From assembly GCA_012728725.1 (NCBI GenBank), contig JAAYEM010000024.1, positions 1 to 33,796 on the forward strand: a stretch of 33,796 bases of DNA. Reading direction: 5' to 3'. The first letter of the stretch is position 1; each line of letters starts with the position of its first letter. Below are positions 24,183 through 31,467 of this stretch, piece by piece. Both the position numbers and the translations under genes were made by a program. The notes under the pieces were generated by a model. That model did no database searches. It saw nothing but the letters and a program-made list of their open reading frames with translations, and was not told the origin of the DNA. Source of the stretch: Tissierellia bacterium. GTDB taxonomy: Bacteria; Bacillota; Clostridia; Tissierellales; Tepidimicrobiaceae.

Positions 24183-24232
24183 CCCCTCCTTGACACAGAA
24201 CATATGTTCTGGTACAATGGGTCAAGGAGGGG
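24183..24232 (+). promoter_or_regulatory. Nested hairpin covering promoter and SD of the ComK-like gene
   Basis: CCCCTCCTTGAC at 24183-24194 is the exact complement of GTCAAGGAGGGG at 24221-24232. The 3' arm is the ribosome site of the gene at 24239. The loop holds the LexA-type palindrome and the -10. RNA read through from upstream would fold and hide the SD; RNA started at the local promoter lacks the 5' arm. The 5' arm starts five bases after the yvrJ-like stop, and TTTTT follows the 3' arm, so coupling or termination are also possible. Confidence 0.7.
24190..24218 (+). promoter_or_regulatory. LexA-box (SOS) promoter
   Basis: TTGACA at 24190-24195 and TACAAT at 24213-24218 have the ideal 17-bp spacer. 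The spacer starts with the perfect 16-bp palindrome CAGAACATATGTTCTG (24196-24211). Its core GAACATATGTTC is the Firmicute LexA/DinR box (B. subtilis CGAAC-N4-GTTCG). LexA bound there would block RNA polymerase. Start of transcription is expected near 24225, leaving a leader of only about 14 bases. Confidence 0.85.
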
Positions 24233-24238
24233 ATTTTT

Positions 24239-24847
24239 ATGGAATTAGAGAAAATAGTATTGGAAGGTTTAATTGCTTTTCTCCCTGCATATATAAGGTT
24301 AAAGGGGAATTGTACCATATTATATACCCAGCCTGGAGGGGTTTATGAAATTGAAAGGGCCATTAATACCATATTGAAAAGACTAGCAAACATATACCTA
24401 ATAGACCTAAAAGCTACCAAAAAATACTATGGTGATATACTTAATATGAAGAATTTGGTTCCAATTCCCTTTACCAGAGACAATGTATTCGTTCCCATCA
24501 AGGTCAGAAAGCCCTTGTATAAAAATGACGGCTCCTTTGGCTATGTAAATATAAGATATATCAATAAAACATCTAAGGCAAATGGCAAAACCATAATCAC
24601 CCTAACCAACGGCAAGACCATAGAATCTATTTCCTCCATTGAAACGGTGAACAAGCATATTAAAAATGGCCATATAGTAAAAAGGCTGTCCATGGAAAGG
24701 GCAAAGCTAACTCCATTAAGGGAGGAGGAGCTATACCAGGAATACAACAAACCTGCCACTAAGGCAGATATAGCTTTGCTCATAAGTGAGATAATAAAAA
24801 TGAAAGATGATTTTTTGCTAGGCAAAAAATCAAATTGTAAATTGTGA
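24239..24847 (+). CDS. ComK-like putative competence transcription factor, SOS-controlled
   Basis: A 202-residue soluble protein, close to ComK length (about 190). By eye it aligns with B. subtilis ComK along the core: LIAFLPAYI near the start (ComK TIAVLPEEI), VPIPFTRDNVFVPI at 74-87 (ComK KPPIMVDPSNQIFLFP), and TLTNGKTIESISSIETVNKHI at 121-141 (ComK TFSNGKTMELPISYNSFENQV). ComK binds DNA and turns on uptake and recombination genes. AAGGAGGGG ends six bases before the ATG. Its promoter carries a LexA box, so DNA damage should induce it. The last residues (NCKL) come from an AATTGT repeat, so the natural C-terminus may be altered. recD2 and comF lie downstream. Family placement needs a profile search. 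Confidence 0.55.
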   Translation: MELEKIVLEGLIAFLPAYIRLKGNCTILYTQPGGVYEIERAINTILKRLANIYLIDLKATKKYYGDILNMKNLVPIPFTRDNVFVPIKVRKPLYKNDGSFGYVNIRYINKTSKANGKTIITLTNGKTIESISSIETVNKHIKNGHIVKRLSMERAKLTPLREEELYQEYNKPATKADIALLISEIIKMKDDFLLGKKSNCKL

Positions 24848-24892
24848 TATGCTTACGCAAATTAGAAATTGTAAATTGTGAATTGTGAATTA
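24832..24892. repeat. AATTGT-rich repeat tract
   Basis: Several near-identical units, AAATTGTAAATTGTGA and AAATTGTAAATTGTGAATTG, overlap the 3' end of the ComK-like gene. The same units recur at about 25351-25374, 31080-31114, 31380-31412 (inverted) and 32915-32950. They resemble the ends of a small dispersed element. Confidence 0.6.
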
Positions 24893-25013
24893 TAGATTGA
24901 GGATTGGCATTTACTGCAATATATCTAAAAGGACTAGAAGCAATGTTAATAGTGAAATAGCATGATGCATATTGGGGAAGATAAGCTTCAAGCTAACAAT
25001 GTATTAAACTTGA

Positions 25014-25183
25014 CATATGGGGGAAGAACGCTCCTCCGATTCGAGATTCGTGAAGTATCACGACCCGGGGAGAAAATGGCCCCTTATTCGCTGGCGCTCA
25101 GGAAGGGGCCAGAGGATTTTCTCCCCTTAGTCGGATACTTCAAACGAATCTCTTATAAGTCGGAGCTAACCTTCCCCCATATG
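25014..25183. repeat. 170-nt long imperfect inverted repeat (hairpin element)
   Basis: CATATGGGGGAAG at 25014 has its exact complement CTTCCCCCATATG ending at 25183. Inward, blocks GAGATTCG, TGAAGTATC, GGGGAGAAAAT and GGCCCCTT on the left have matching complements on the right, in order. The centre is GGCCCCTT-17 bases-AAGGGGCC. It is GC-richer than its surroundings. A 75-codon reading frame across it is a by-product of the repeat. It fits a MITE-like element or a structured RNA. It lies between two AATTG tracts in the 24848-25416 gap. Confidence 0.7.
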
Positions 25184-25275
25184 TTTTAATTGGATCAAGG
25201 AATAAATGCCCTTTTATTTTAAAGCTCTATCTTTAAGAATACTTGAATAATCCAATAAGCATATTTATAAAATAA

Positions 25276-25315
25276 GGCTCCACTTATAAATTTTCTAGTG
25301 GGAGAGCCCTTTTTT
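25276..25315 (+). terminator. Intrinsic terminator before recD2
   Basis: GGCTCCACT and AGTGGGAGAGCC pair around an A/T loop, with small bulges, followed by six T. It separates the comK-like region and hairpin element from recD2. Confidence 0.8.
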
Positions 25316-25362
25316 GTGAATATGGCAATATGTTCAATTGGGGCAACAGGCTAAATTGCAAA

Positions 25363-25390
25363 TTGTCAATTGCTGCAACTATGCTATAAT
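25363..25390 (+). promoter_or_regulatory. Promoter of recD2-comF operon
   Basis: TTGTCA at 25363-25368 and TATAAT at 25385-25390 with a 16-bp spacer and an extended -10 TGC. The -35 falls inside an AATTG-repeat tract, so the repeat appears to supply part of the promoter. Confidence 0.65.
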
Positions 25391-25416
25391 AATATCAAGA
25401 TTAGCGGTAGAGGAGA

Positions 25417-27639
25417 ATGGTTTTGTTGACCTTAGAAGGAATTGTAGAAAATATAAAGTTCAGAAATGAACTCAACTCCTATACGGTGGCTGTTCTTGAT
25501 ACTGAAGATGGAAAGGCCACCATAGTAGGATATATACCTATAATCAATGTTGGAGAGACTTTAAAAGTAGAAGGGGAATGGATCTACCATCCCATCTATG
25601 GAGAACAGTTGGAGGTATCTAAGGTATCCCTTGTGGTCCCTTCTACAGTAAATGGTATAGAAAAATACCTATCCTCTGGTTTAATTCCCCATATAGGCCC
25701 CAAAACTGCCAGGAAGATTGTAGAGAGATTCGGCCTAGATACCTTGGACATAATCCAATACAATCCAGAAAGGCTAAAGGAGATAGATGGAATAGGGGAC
25801 AAAAAATTAGCCAAAATAGTCAAGGCCTTTGAGGAACAGGGGGAGCTAAGGGAGACAATGGTATTTCTCCAGCAGTACGGCATAACCCCCAATTATGGAA
25901 TCAGGATATATAAAAAATACGGAAAGGACACCATAAGCCTAATATCGGAAAACCCCTACAGGCTATCGGAGGATATATACGGAATAGGATTTAAGACTGC
26001 CGACAAAATTGCCCAAAATATGGGCATCAGCCCCCAATCCCCCTATAGGATAGAGGGAGGCATTAGATACACCATAAACAGATACGCCTCCAATGGCCAC
26101 ACCTATGTGCCCAAAGAGGAGCTGATTCCAGCTACAGCGGACCTATTGGGGATTGAAGAAAGTTTAATAGAGGAATCCATTAGGGAGTTGGCCATAAAGG
26201 GCATCATCCACATATCAAATATAGATGACCAAACCCTAGTCTATTATACCCCCTTCCATGTGGCAGAGAATAATGTGGCAAGAAAGATTGTGGAGCTATC
26301 CAGGGCAGAATTGAAGGAAATAGATATAGACATAGATGAGGCCATTAGGACCATAGAAGCTGAAGAGGGGATTGAATTTGCCCAAAAGCAGATGGAAGCC
26401 ATAAGGGAATCCATTAAGAATGGAATAGTAGTGATAACGGGAGGGCCAGGCACCGGCAAAACCACCATAATAAAGGCCATAATAAAGATATTCCAAGATC
26501 AGGGCCTGACCGTAAGCCTAGCTGCCCCTACTGGTAGGGCTGCAAAGAGGATGACTGAAACCACAGGCCTAGAGGCCAAAACCATCCACCGGCTATTGGA
26601 ATATTCCTTCATTGAAGGGGAAGAGATGGCCTTTGGTTTAAATGAGGAAAGCCCTCTGGAAACGGATCTTCTCATAATAGACGAGGCCTCCATGATGGAT
26701 ATTTTACTTATGAACAGCCTTCTAAAGGCCCTGGTACCTGGCACCAGATTAATACTAGTAGGGGATGTGGACCAATTGCCCTCAGTAGGTCCTGGCAATG
26801 TACTAAAGGATATAATAAAGAGCAATGTGGTCAAGGTGGTAAAACTAGACCAGATATTCCGCCAGGCCCAGGAGAGCATGATAGTAGTCAATGCCCACAG
26901 GATCAACCGGGGGGAGCTGCCCCTATTAAATGAAAGGGACAGGGATTTCTATTTCATAAGGGAAAGCAATCCTAAAAATATAGTAAATATAATTATAGAC
27001 CTGTGCAGGGAGAGGCTGCCCAATTATTATGGCCTAGACCCCTTTAAGGACATCCAGGTATTAACCCCAATGAAAAAGGGGGATGTGGGTATAAATTCAT
27101 TGAATAAGCACTTGCAGGATGTACTAAACCCCAAGGGACCTGGTAAAAGGGAAAAGGCAATAGGGGATGAGGTATTCCGCACTGGGGACAAGGTAATGCA
27201 GATTAGAAACAATTACTCCATAGAGTGGGAGATAATCAGGGACGGGGTGGTATTTGAAAAGGGAGAAGGGATATTCAATGGAGACCTGGGAGTCATATTA
27301 GACATAGATGAAGAAAACAGGATATTGAAGGTACTATTCGATGATGAAAAAGAGGTGGAGTACAATTTCAATCAGCTAGATGAGCTAAAGCTCTCCTATG
27401 CCACCACAGTCCATAAGAGCCAGGGCAGTGAATTTCCAGTGGTAATCATGCCCATATACTGGGGACCTCCCATGCTACTTACCAGAAACCTATTATACAC
27501 CGCCATAACCCGGGCCAAGGAACTGGTGGTACTAGTAGGGGAAGAAAGGTATCTAAGATCTATGGTATCCAACAACAGGATTACAAAAAGGTATTCCAAT
27601 TTAGATTATAAGATAAAGAATATGCTGAGCATATTTTAG
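25417..27639 (+). CDS. recD2: RecD2-type ATP-dependent DNA helicase
   Basis: A 740-residue superfamily 1B 5'-3' helicase of the RecD2 class found outside RecBCD. The N-terminus has an OB-like segment and helix-hairpin-helix repeats (LIPHIGPKTARKIVERFG, EIDGIGDKKLAKIV, DIYGIGFKTADKIA). Walker A is GGPGTGKTT at 342-350, Walker B IIDEAS at 420-425, then VGDVDQLPSVGPG, a TVHKSQGSEF motif and YTAITRAKE. It handles stalled forks, mismatch repair and recombination. The ATG at 25417 is only one base from AGGAG; the in-frame TTG at 25423 is better spaced and may be the true start. comF follows after ten bases, so the two are an operon. Confidence 0.92.
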   Translation: MVLLTLEGIVENIKFRNELNSYTVAVLDTEDGKATIVGYIPIINVGETLKVEGEWIYHPIYGEQLEVSKVSLVVPSTVNGIEKYLSSGLIPHIGPKTARKIVERFGLDTLDIIQYNPERLKEIDGIGDKKLAKIVKAFEEQGELRETMVFLQQYGITPNYGIRIYKKYGKDTISLISENPYRLSEDIYGIGFKTADKIAQNMGISPQSPYRIEGGIRYTINRYASNGHTYVPKEELIPATADLLGIEESLIEESIRELAIKGIIHISNIDDQTLVYYTPFHVAENNVARKIVELSRAELKEIDIDIDEAIRTIEAEEGIEFAQKQMEAIRESIKNGIVVITGGPGTGKTTIIKAIIKIFQDQGLTVSLAAPTGRAAKRMTETTGLEAKTIHRLLEYSFIEGEEMAFGLNEESPLETDLLIIDEASMMDILLMNSLLKALVPGTRLILVGDVDQLPSVGPGNVLKDIIKSNVVKVVKLDQIFRQAQESMIVVNAHRINRGELPLLNERDRDFYFIRESNPKNIVNIIIDLCRERLPNYYGLDPFKDIQVLTPMKKGDVGINSLNKHLQDVLNPKGPGKREKAIGDEVFRTGDKVMQIRNNYSIEWEIIRDGVVFEKGEGIFNGDLGVILDIDEENRILKVLFDDEKEVEYNFNQLDELKLSYATTVHKSQGSEFPVVIMPIYWGPPMLLTRNLLYTAITRAKELVVLVGEERYLRSMVSNNRITKRYSNLDYKIKNMLSIF

Positions 27640-27648
27640 GGGGAGATT

Positions 27649-28314
27649 ATGAAATCCTTAAAAGATATAGCCAATCTATTATTTCCCCAAAGAAGTATCT
27701 GCCTATTCTGCAGGGAGAATACCAGCCATAATCTTAACCATATCTGTCCTAACTGTATGGATCTGGTGGAGCTGGTAAATAGGAGGATAGATCTTCCCAT
27801 TCCCTACCTAGAAAGGGTATACTACTCCCTTTTATACAATAGGTTTGTAAGGGAAAAACTCCATGCCTTTAAATTTAGGGGGACTAGCTATCTATACAAG
27901 CCCTTTGGAGAACTACTTGTATATTCCATCCACAGCCTTGGACTTAAAGGGGAAATAGATGCCATAGCCTTCGTTCCCCTTCATAGGAGGAAACTGGCCA
28001 CAAGGGGCTACAACCAATGCCAGCTACTGGCTAGATTTGTGGCGGAAAGTTTAAAGCTCCCCCTTTTGGACAGGCACCTATTAAAGGTAAAATGGACCAA
28101 GGACCAGAACCAGTTGGACAAGATGGAAAGGATGAATAATCTTAAGGATGCCTTTAGGGCGGTAGGGGAAGAGGATATTAGGGATAAAAAAATCCTATTA
28201 ATTGACGATATAATTACTACAGGGACTACTATGAGGGAATGTAGCAAGGCCCTTATGGAAAAGGGAGCCAGTTCTGTATATGGCCTTGCACTTACTTCCA
28301 GCATGAAAGTATAA
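27649..28314 (+). CDS. comF: ComF family amidophosphoribosyltransferase-like protein
   Basis: A 221-residue cytosolic protein. An N-terminal zinc knuckle (CLFCRE...CPNC, residues 18-37) precedes a type I phosphoribosyltransferase domain with LHRRKLATRGYNQCQLLA and the PRPP loop LLIDDIITTGTT. ComF is needed for taking up single-stranded DNA during natural transformation, probably with the ComFA helicase; no comFA gene is beside it here. GGGGAG precedes the ATG, ten bases past recD2. In Firmicutes comF sits next to yvyF and flgM, exactly the arrangement here. Presence of comF near a ComK-like gene is suggestive but comF is widespread. Confidence 0.92.
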   Translation: MKSLKDIANLLFPQRSICLFCRENTSHNLNHICPNCMDLVELVNRRIDLPIPYLERVYYSLLYNRFVREKLHAFKFRGTSYLYKPFGELLVYSIHSLGLKGEIDAIAFVPLHRRKLATRGYNQCQLLARFVAESLKLPLLDRHLLKVKWTKDQNQLDKMERMNNLKDAFRAVGEEDIRDKKILLIDDIITTGTTMRECSKALMEKGASSVYGLALTSSMKV

Positions 28315-28325
28315 GGGGTGAGAAT

Positions 28326-28739
28326 ATGAAAGTAAGAAACTGTAGCCGCTGCGGCAAAATATATGCCTATGATGGATTTAATATCTGTATCAAATGTAGG
28401 CGGGAAGAGGAGGAGGAATTTAAAAAGGTAAAGGAATACCTTAGGGAAAATCCTGGAGCCAATGTGGCGGAAGTATCAGAAGAAACTGGGGTAGAGGCTA
28501 AGAGGATTATAGAATTTTTAAAACAGGGGCGCTTGGAGATAAAGGATGAACACAATATACTCCTTACCTGTGAAAGATGTGGAACCTCCATTAGGACAGG
28601 CCGCTTTTGCGATAAATGTACCATAGAGATGACCAGGGAGTTTAAGCAATCCATTGGGGGTGGCAAGGATCCAAAATCCGTCTCCAATGGAAGGGCCAAG
28701 GAAAGAATTAGGGTTACTGACAAATATAAGAAAAGATAA
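28326..28739 (+). CDS. yvyF: Flagellar operon protein YvyF (TIGR03826 type)
   Basis: A 137-residue protein with two zinc-knuckle pairs: CSRCGK...CIKCRR near residues 5-24 and CERCG...CDKC at about 79-99, joined by a helical segment with EVSEETGVEAKRIIEFLKQG that looks like a helix-turn-helix. This is the YvyF/TIGR03826 family found between comF and flgM in Firmicutes. Its role in flagellar gene control is not settled. GGGGTGAG precedes the ATG at 28326, 11 bases after the comF stop. The next gene starts its own transcript from a sigma-D promoter. Confidence 0.87.
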   Translation: MKVRNCSRCGKIYAYDGFNICIKCRREEEEEFKKVKEYLRENPGANVAEVSEETGVEAKRIIEFLKQGRLEIKDEHNILLTCERCGTSIRTGRFCDKCTIEMTREFKQSIGGGKDPKSVSNGRAKERIRVTDKYKKR

Positions 28740-28754
28740 TTGATAAAAAATGAT

Positions 28755-28782
28755 TAAAGTATCACCCTTTATTACCCGATAT
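28755..28782 (+). promoter_or_regulatory. Sigma-D (sigma-28) promoter of flgM
   Basis: TAAA at 28755-28758 and CCCGATAT at 28775-28782 with a 16-bp spacer match the SigD consensus with one base change. The expected start near 28789 rules out the ATG at 28788 as translation start and supports 28818. Confidence 0.8.
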
Positions 28783-28817
28783 TATTTATGAATACGGGGA
28801 AATGGGGTGTTTTTTTT

Positions 28818-29099
28818 ATGAAGATTAATAAGATGGATAATATACAGAAAATCTACAATAATATGGAAGTGAATAAGGTGAAAGCCAACAAAGGCCCAAT
28901 AGGCAAAGATGAGGTAGAGCTTTCCGAAAAGGCTAAGGACTACCAAATTGGCATGAAAAAATTGAAGGAAATACCAGACATAAGAGAGGATAAGGTGGAA
29001 AGGATTAAAAAGCAGATAAAATCTGGCACCTACAATGTAAAGGGTCAAGAAATAGCTGAAAAGATACTGGAAAATATTTTGTTGGATAAAAGGATATGA
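28818..29099 (+). CDS. flgM: Anti-sigma-D factor FlgM
   Basis: A 93-residue protein with the FlgM C-terminal sigma-binding region: DEVELSEKAKDYQIGMKKLKE and RIKKQIKSGTYNVKGQEIAEKILE. It holds sigma-D inactive until the hook is finished. The ATG at 28818 is preferred because the sigma-D promoter start falls at about 28789; an in-frame ATG at 28788 would have no leader. The ribosome site is weak (ATGGGGTG about nine bases upstream, with T8 between). It opens the flgM-flgN-flgK operon. Autoregulation is expected: sigma-D makes its own inhibitor. Confidence 0.88.
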   Translation: MKINKMDNIQKIYNNMEVNKVKANKGPIGKDEVELSEKAKDYQIGMKKLKEIPDIREDKVERIKKQIKSGTYNVKGQEIAEKILENILLDKRI

Positions 29100-29111
29100 T
29101 GAGGTGGAAGC

Positions 29112-29579
29112 ATGACCTTTAAGGAAGAATTGATAAAAATACTGAAAGATGAATTGGAAGTCTTGAAATTGTTAAGGGATATAAGCTATGAAAAAACTGA
29201 TGTGATCATTAAGGATGAGCTGGAAAGCTTAGATGAGATTACCAAAAAGGAAACAGAACTGATAAACAGGATGGCATTAGCCGAGGAAAACAGGATCAAA
29301 TTGTTAGATAGCTGGGGACTAAGGACAGACATGTCCCTGTCTGAGATTATAGAAAAGATTCCAGAGGATAGTGAGGATTTAGTAGAAATAAAGGAAGAGC
29401 TGACCCAGTATATACTGGATCTTCAGGATAGGAATAGGATTAATACTGAGCTTATCCAGGATAATTTAGAATGGTTGGAGTTTAATGTAAATCTACTATC
29501 CAGTGTAGAAACTCCTACCACCTATGGGAAGGGCAGTAAGACTGGAGTCAATAGAAGTATATTCGATAGGAAGGTGTAG
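29112..29579 (+). CDS. flgN: Flagellar export chaperone FlgN
   Basis: A 155-residue, almost wholly helical protein with long charged coiled-coil stretches (LIKILKDELEVLKLLRDISYEK; ELTQYILDLQDRNRINTELIQD). Position between flgM and flgK and length fit FlgN, the chaperone that guides the hook-junction proteins FlgK and FlgL to the export gate. Sequence conservation in this family is low, so the call rests partly on gene order. GATGAGGTGG precedes the ATG, 12 bases after flgM; flgK starts two bases after its stop, so they are coupled. Confidence 0.85.
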   Translation: MTFKEELIKILKDELEVLKLLRDISYEKTDVIIKDELESLDEITKKETELINRMALAEENRIKLLDSWGLRTDMSLSEIIEKIPEDSEDLVEIKEELTQYILDLQDRNRINTELIQDNLEWLEFNVNLLSSVETPTTYGKGSKTGVNRSIFDRKV

Positions 29580-29581
29580 CC

Positions 29582-31075
29582 ATGGGTTTTGGAGGATTGT
29601 ATATTTCCATATCAGGAATCAATGCAAATAAAAAGGCCTTAGATACTGTATCCCATAATATAGCCAACGCCAATAATCCAAACTATGTACGCCAAAGTGC
29701 TATCCATGCAGAAAGCAGGTACTCAAGGAATGCCCTTACAGGCTTTCAAATAGGTACAGGGGTAGATATACAGCAGATAAGGCAGATAAGGGACGAATTT
29801 TTAGATGGGAAGATTAGGCGGGAAATGGCCACTTATGGCTTTTATAATGCCAAATCGGAAATACTCCATGAAATAGAGGTAATATTCAATGAAATAACCA
29901 GTAGTGGGCTCCAGTATGTAATGGAGGATTTTTGGAAGGCCTGGTCAGAGATTTATAAGGAACCAGACAGCTTGACCATTAGAGGATTGCTCCATGAAAG
30001 TGCAGTAGCCTTTACCACTACTGTTAACCATATATCAGTACAGCTGGATAATCTCCAAACCAATCTCAACAAGGAGATACTCAATAAGAGGGAAGAGATA
30101 AACCAAATACTAGAGCAGATCAGGGATTTAAATAAAAAGATTAAACTGGTGGAAGGCCAGGCTCCCAATATATCTGCCAATGATTATAGGGACAGTAGAA
30201 ATGCCCTATTGGACAGGCTATCTCAACTGATCCCTATCACCTATTATGAAAACAAATATGGAGAAACAGTGGTATCCCTCCATGGCAGGGATTTGGTAAA
30301 TGGAGACTATTTTAATCCCCTTGGTGTAAGATTGAACCAAAAAGGCCTGGGAGAGATTTATTGGTCTGATACTGGGGTAAGTATAGATTTAAAGGGATTA
30401 GGAGAACTAGGAGGATATATAGATGCCAGAGACCGGCTAGTAGAAGAATATAGGGAATGGCTGAATATTTTGGTGGGGGAATTGGCCTCAGCAATAAACG
30501 GCCTACATAGATTAGGAAAGGGTTTAGATGGGTCCCAGGGAGTAGACTTTTTCACCATAGAAAACCCAGAAAACCCCGCCGCCACCATAAAGGTAAATAA
30601 GGATTTAGAGGATTTCAATAGGATTGCCCTATCCCTTACAGGAGCTAGGGGAGATGGAGAAATAGCTAAGGCTATTTTGGAATTGAGAAGCAAACCCCTA
30701 TATAAGGAATACCAGGATTATGATTTTGGTAATGATGGGTATAAGTATGAAATTATAGTAGGTTCAAGTGTTGAGGATATAATGACGGCCATAGAAGGAA
30801 AGGGAAGCACCACCAATATAGATAATTTCTACCGGGATCTGGTCCTAAGCATAGGGATAGAAAGGGAGCAGGCCAGGGCCATGGCAGAACACCAAACCCT
30901 ATTGATCAGCCAAATAGAACAAAGAAGGCAGGAGATATCCTCTGTATCCTTAGACGAAGAAATGGCCAATATGCTAAAATACCAACACTCCTATGTGGCT
31001 AATTCTAGAGTGATAAATGCCATCGATGAGATGATAGAGAATATAGTCAATAGGATGGGAGTGGTGGGAAGGTAA
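29582..31075 (+). CDS. flgK: Flagellar hook-associated protein FlgK, copy 1
   Basis: A 497-residue hook-filament junction protein. The N-terminal coiled coil has ISGINANKKALDTVSHNIAN followed by ANNPNYVRQ; the C-terminal SLDEEMANMLKYQHSYVAN and VGR end match the FlgK family. Length is within the usual range. AGGAAGG lies before the ATG, which follows flgN by two bases. It is exported by the flagellar type III apparatus and stacks on the hook. A second, clearly different FlgK follows 392 bases later. The N-terminal motif here (NNPNYVRQ) is slightly off the usual NTxGYSRQ, so this copy may be the more derived one. Confidence 0.88.
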   Translation: MGFGGLYISISGINANKKALDTVSHNIANANNPNYVRQSAIHAESRYSRNALTGFQIGTGVDIQQIRQIRDEFLDGKIRREMATYGFYNAKSEILHEIEVIFNEITSSGLQYVMEDFWKAWSEIYKEPDSLTIRGLLHESAVAFTTTVNHISVQLDNLQTNLNKEILNKREEINQILEQIRDLNKKIKLVEGQAPNISANDYRDSRNALLDRLSQLIPITYYENKYGETVVSLHGRDLVNGDYFNPLGVRLNQKGLGEIYWSDTGVSIDLKGLGELGGYIDARDRLVEEYREWLNILVGELASAINGLHRLGKGLDGSQGVDFFTIENPENPAATIKVNKDLEDFNRIALSLTGARGDGEIAKAILELRSKPLYKEYQDYDFGNDGYKYEIIVGSSVEDIMTAIEGKGSTTNIDNFYRDLVLSIGIEREQARAMAEHQTLLISQIEQRRQEISSVSLDEEMANMLKYQHSYVANSRVINAIDEMIENIVNRMGVVGR

Positions 31076-31081
31076 ATACCA

Positions 31082-31150
31082 ATTGTGAATTGTAAATTTT
31101 AAATTGTAAATTGATAGCTACAATCTTTAATAAATATGTGGAGAAATTAA
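31082..31150 (+). repeat. Direct repeat copy A, left of flgK2
   Basis: This 69-bp A/T-rich tract, starting with AATTGTGAATTGTAAATTTT, recurs with few changes at 32916-32985, right of flgK2. The similarity continues into the following broken genes, so about 250 bases are repeated on each side of flgK2. Confidence 0.8.
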
Positions 31151-31151
31151 A

Positions 31152-31342
31152 ATGACTGGTAATTTGATTGGGGATAAGAGTTATCAATTTCCATTGAGAA
31201 TATTAAAATGTATAGGTATTTGATTTAAAATAATATAGAAGAAATATTATCGAGACAATTACTAAGAAACGGGACAAGCATAGGTGCTAATGTTGAAGAA
31301 GTTTCCTCAGCACAAAAAAGAAGAAAACTAAACCTTAATTAA
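31152..31342 (+). pseudogene. Degenerate four-helix-bundle (23S IVS) protein gene, copy 1
   Basis: Starts MTGNLIGDKSYQFPLRI and then departs from copy 2: one T is missing in the AATATT run near 31200, and CAA has become TAA near 31227. The later part still reads EEILSRQLLR and GTSIGANVEE. After about 31317 the similarity to copy 2 ends and the C-terminal half is gone. The family (S23-type four-helix bundle, linked to 23S rRNA intervening sequences) is otherwise recognisable. This copy is dead. It is bounded by inverted AATTGT tracts at 31080-31114 and 31380-31412, like a small inserted element. Confidence 0.8.
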
Positions 31343-31379
31343 TACACAAAATTAAGGACCAAATCAATATTCAAACAAA

Positions 31380-31412
31380 AAATAATTCACAATTCACAAT
31401 TTACAATTCAAA
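31380..31412. repeat. Inverted AATTGT tract right of the pseudogene
   Basis: AATAATTCACAATTCACAAT and the bases after it are the inverted form of the tract at 31082. Together they bracket the degenerate gene as terminal inverted repeats would. Confidence 0.6.
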
Positions 31413-31415
31413 ATT

Positions 31416-31449
31416 TTTATAAAAATAAAGGTACCTTTATTTTCATAAA
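31416..31449. promoter_or_regulatory. Near-perfect inverted repeat just before flgK2
   Basis: A 34-bp hairpin with one mismatch, centred on GGTACC, inner 22 bp perfect (31422-31443). It ends TTTTCATAAA directly before the AAAGGA ribosome site of flgK2. A similar element stands at the same place before flgL. It may be a leader hairpin or protein-binding site; no T-run suits a terminator. Confidence 0.55.
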
Positions 31450-31467
31450 TGAAAGGACTGAGTAAAC

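Noticed and set aside
24832-24900. AATTGT repeats as a CRISPR array
   Set aside because: Units are short, directly adjoining and low-complexity, with no unique spacers and no cas gene.
24962-25189. 75-codon reading frame in the gap before recD2
   Set aside because: It spans both arms of the long inverted repeat; the frame is open because of that sequence, and its start lacks an SD.
28788-28817. Earlier ATG for flgM
   Set aside because: It coincides with the expected transcription start of the sigma-D promoter, leaving no room for an SD.
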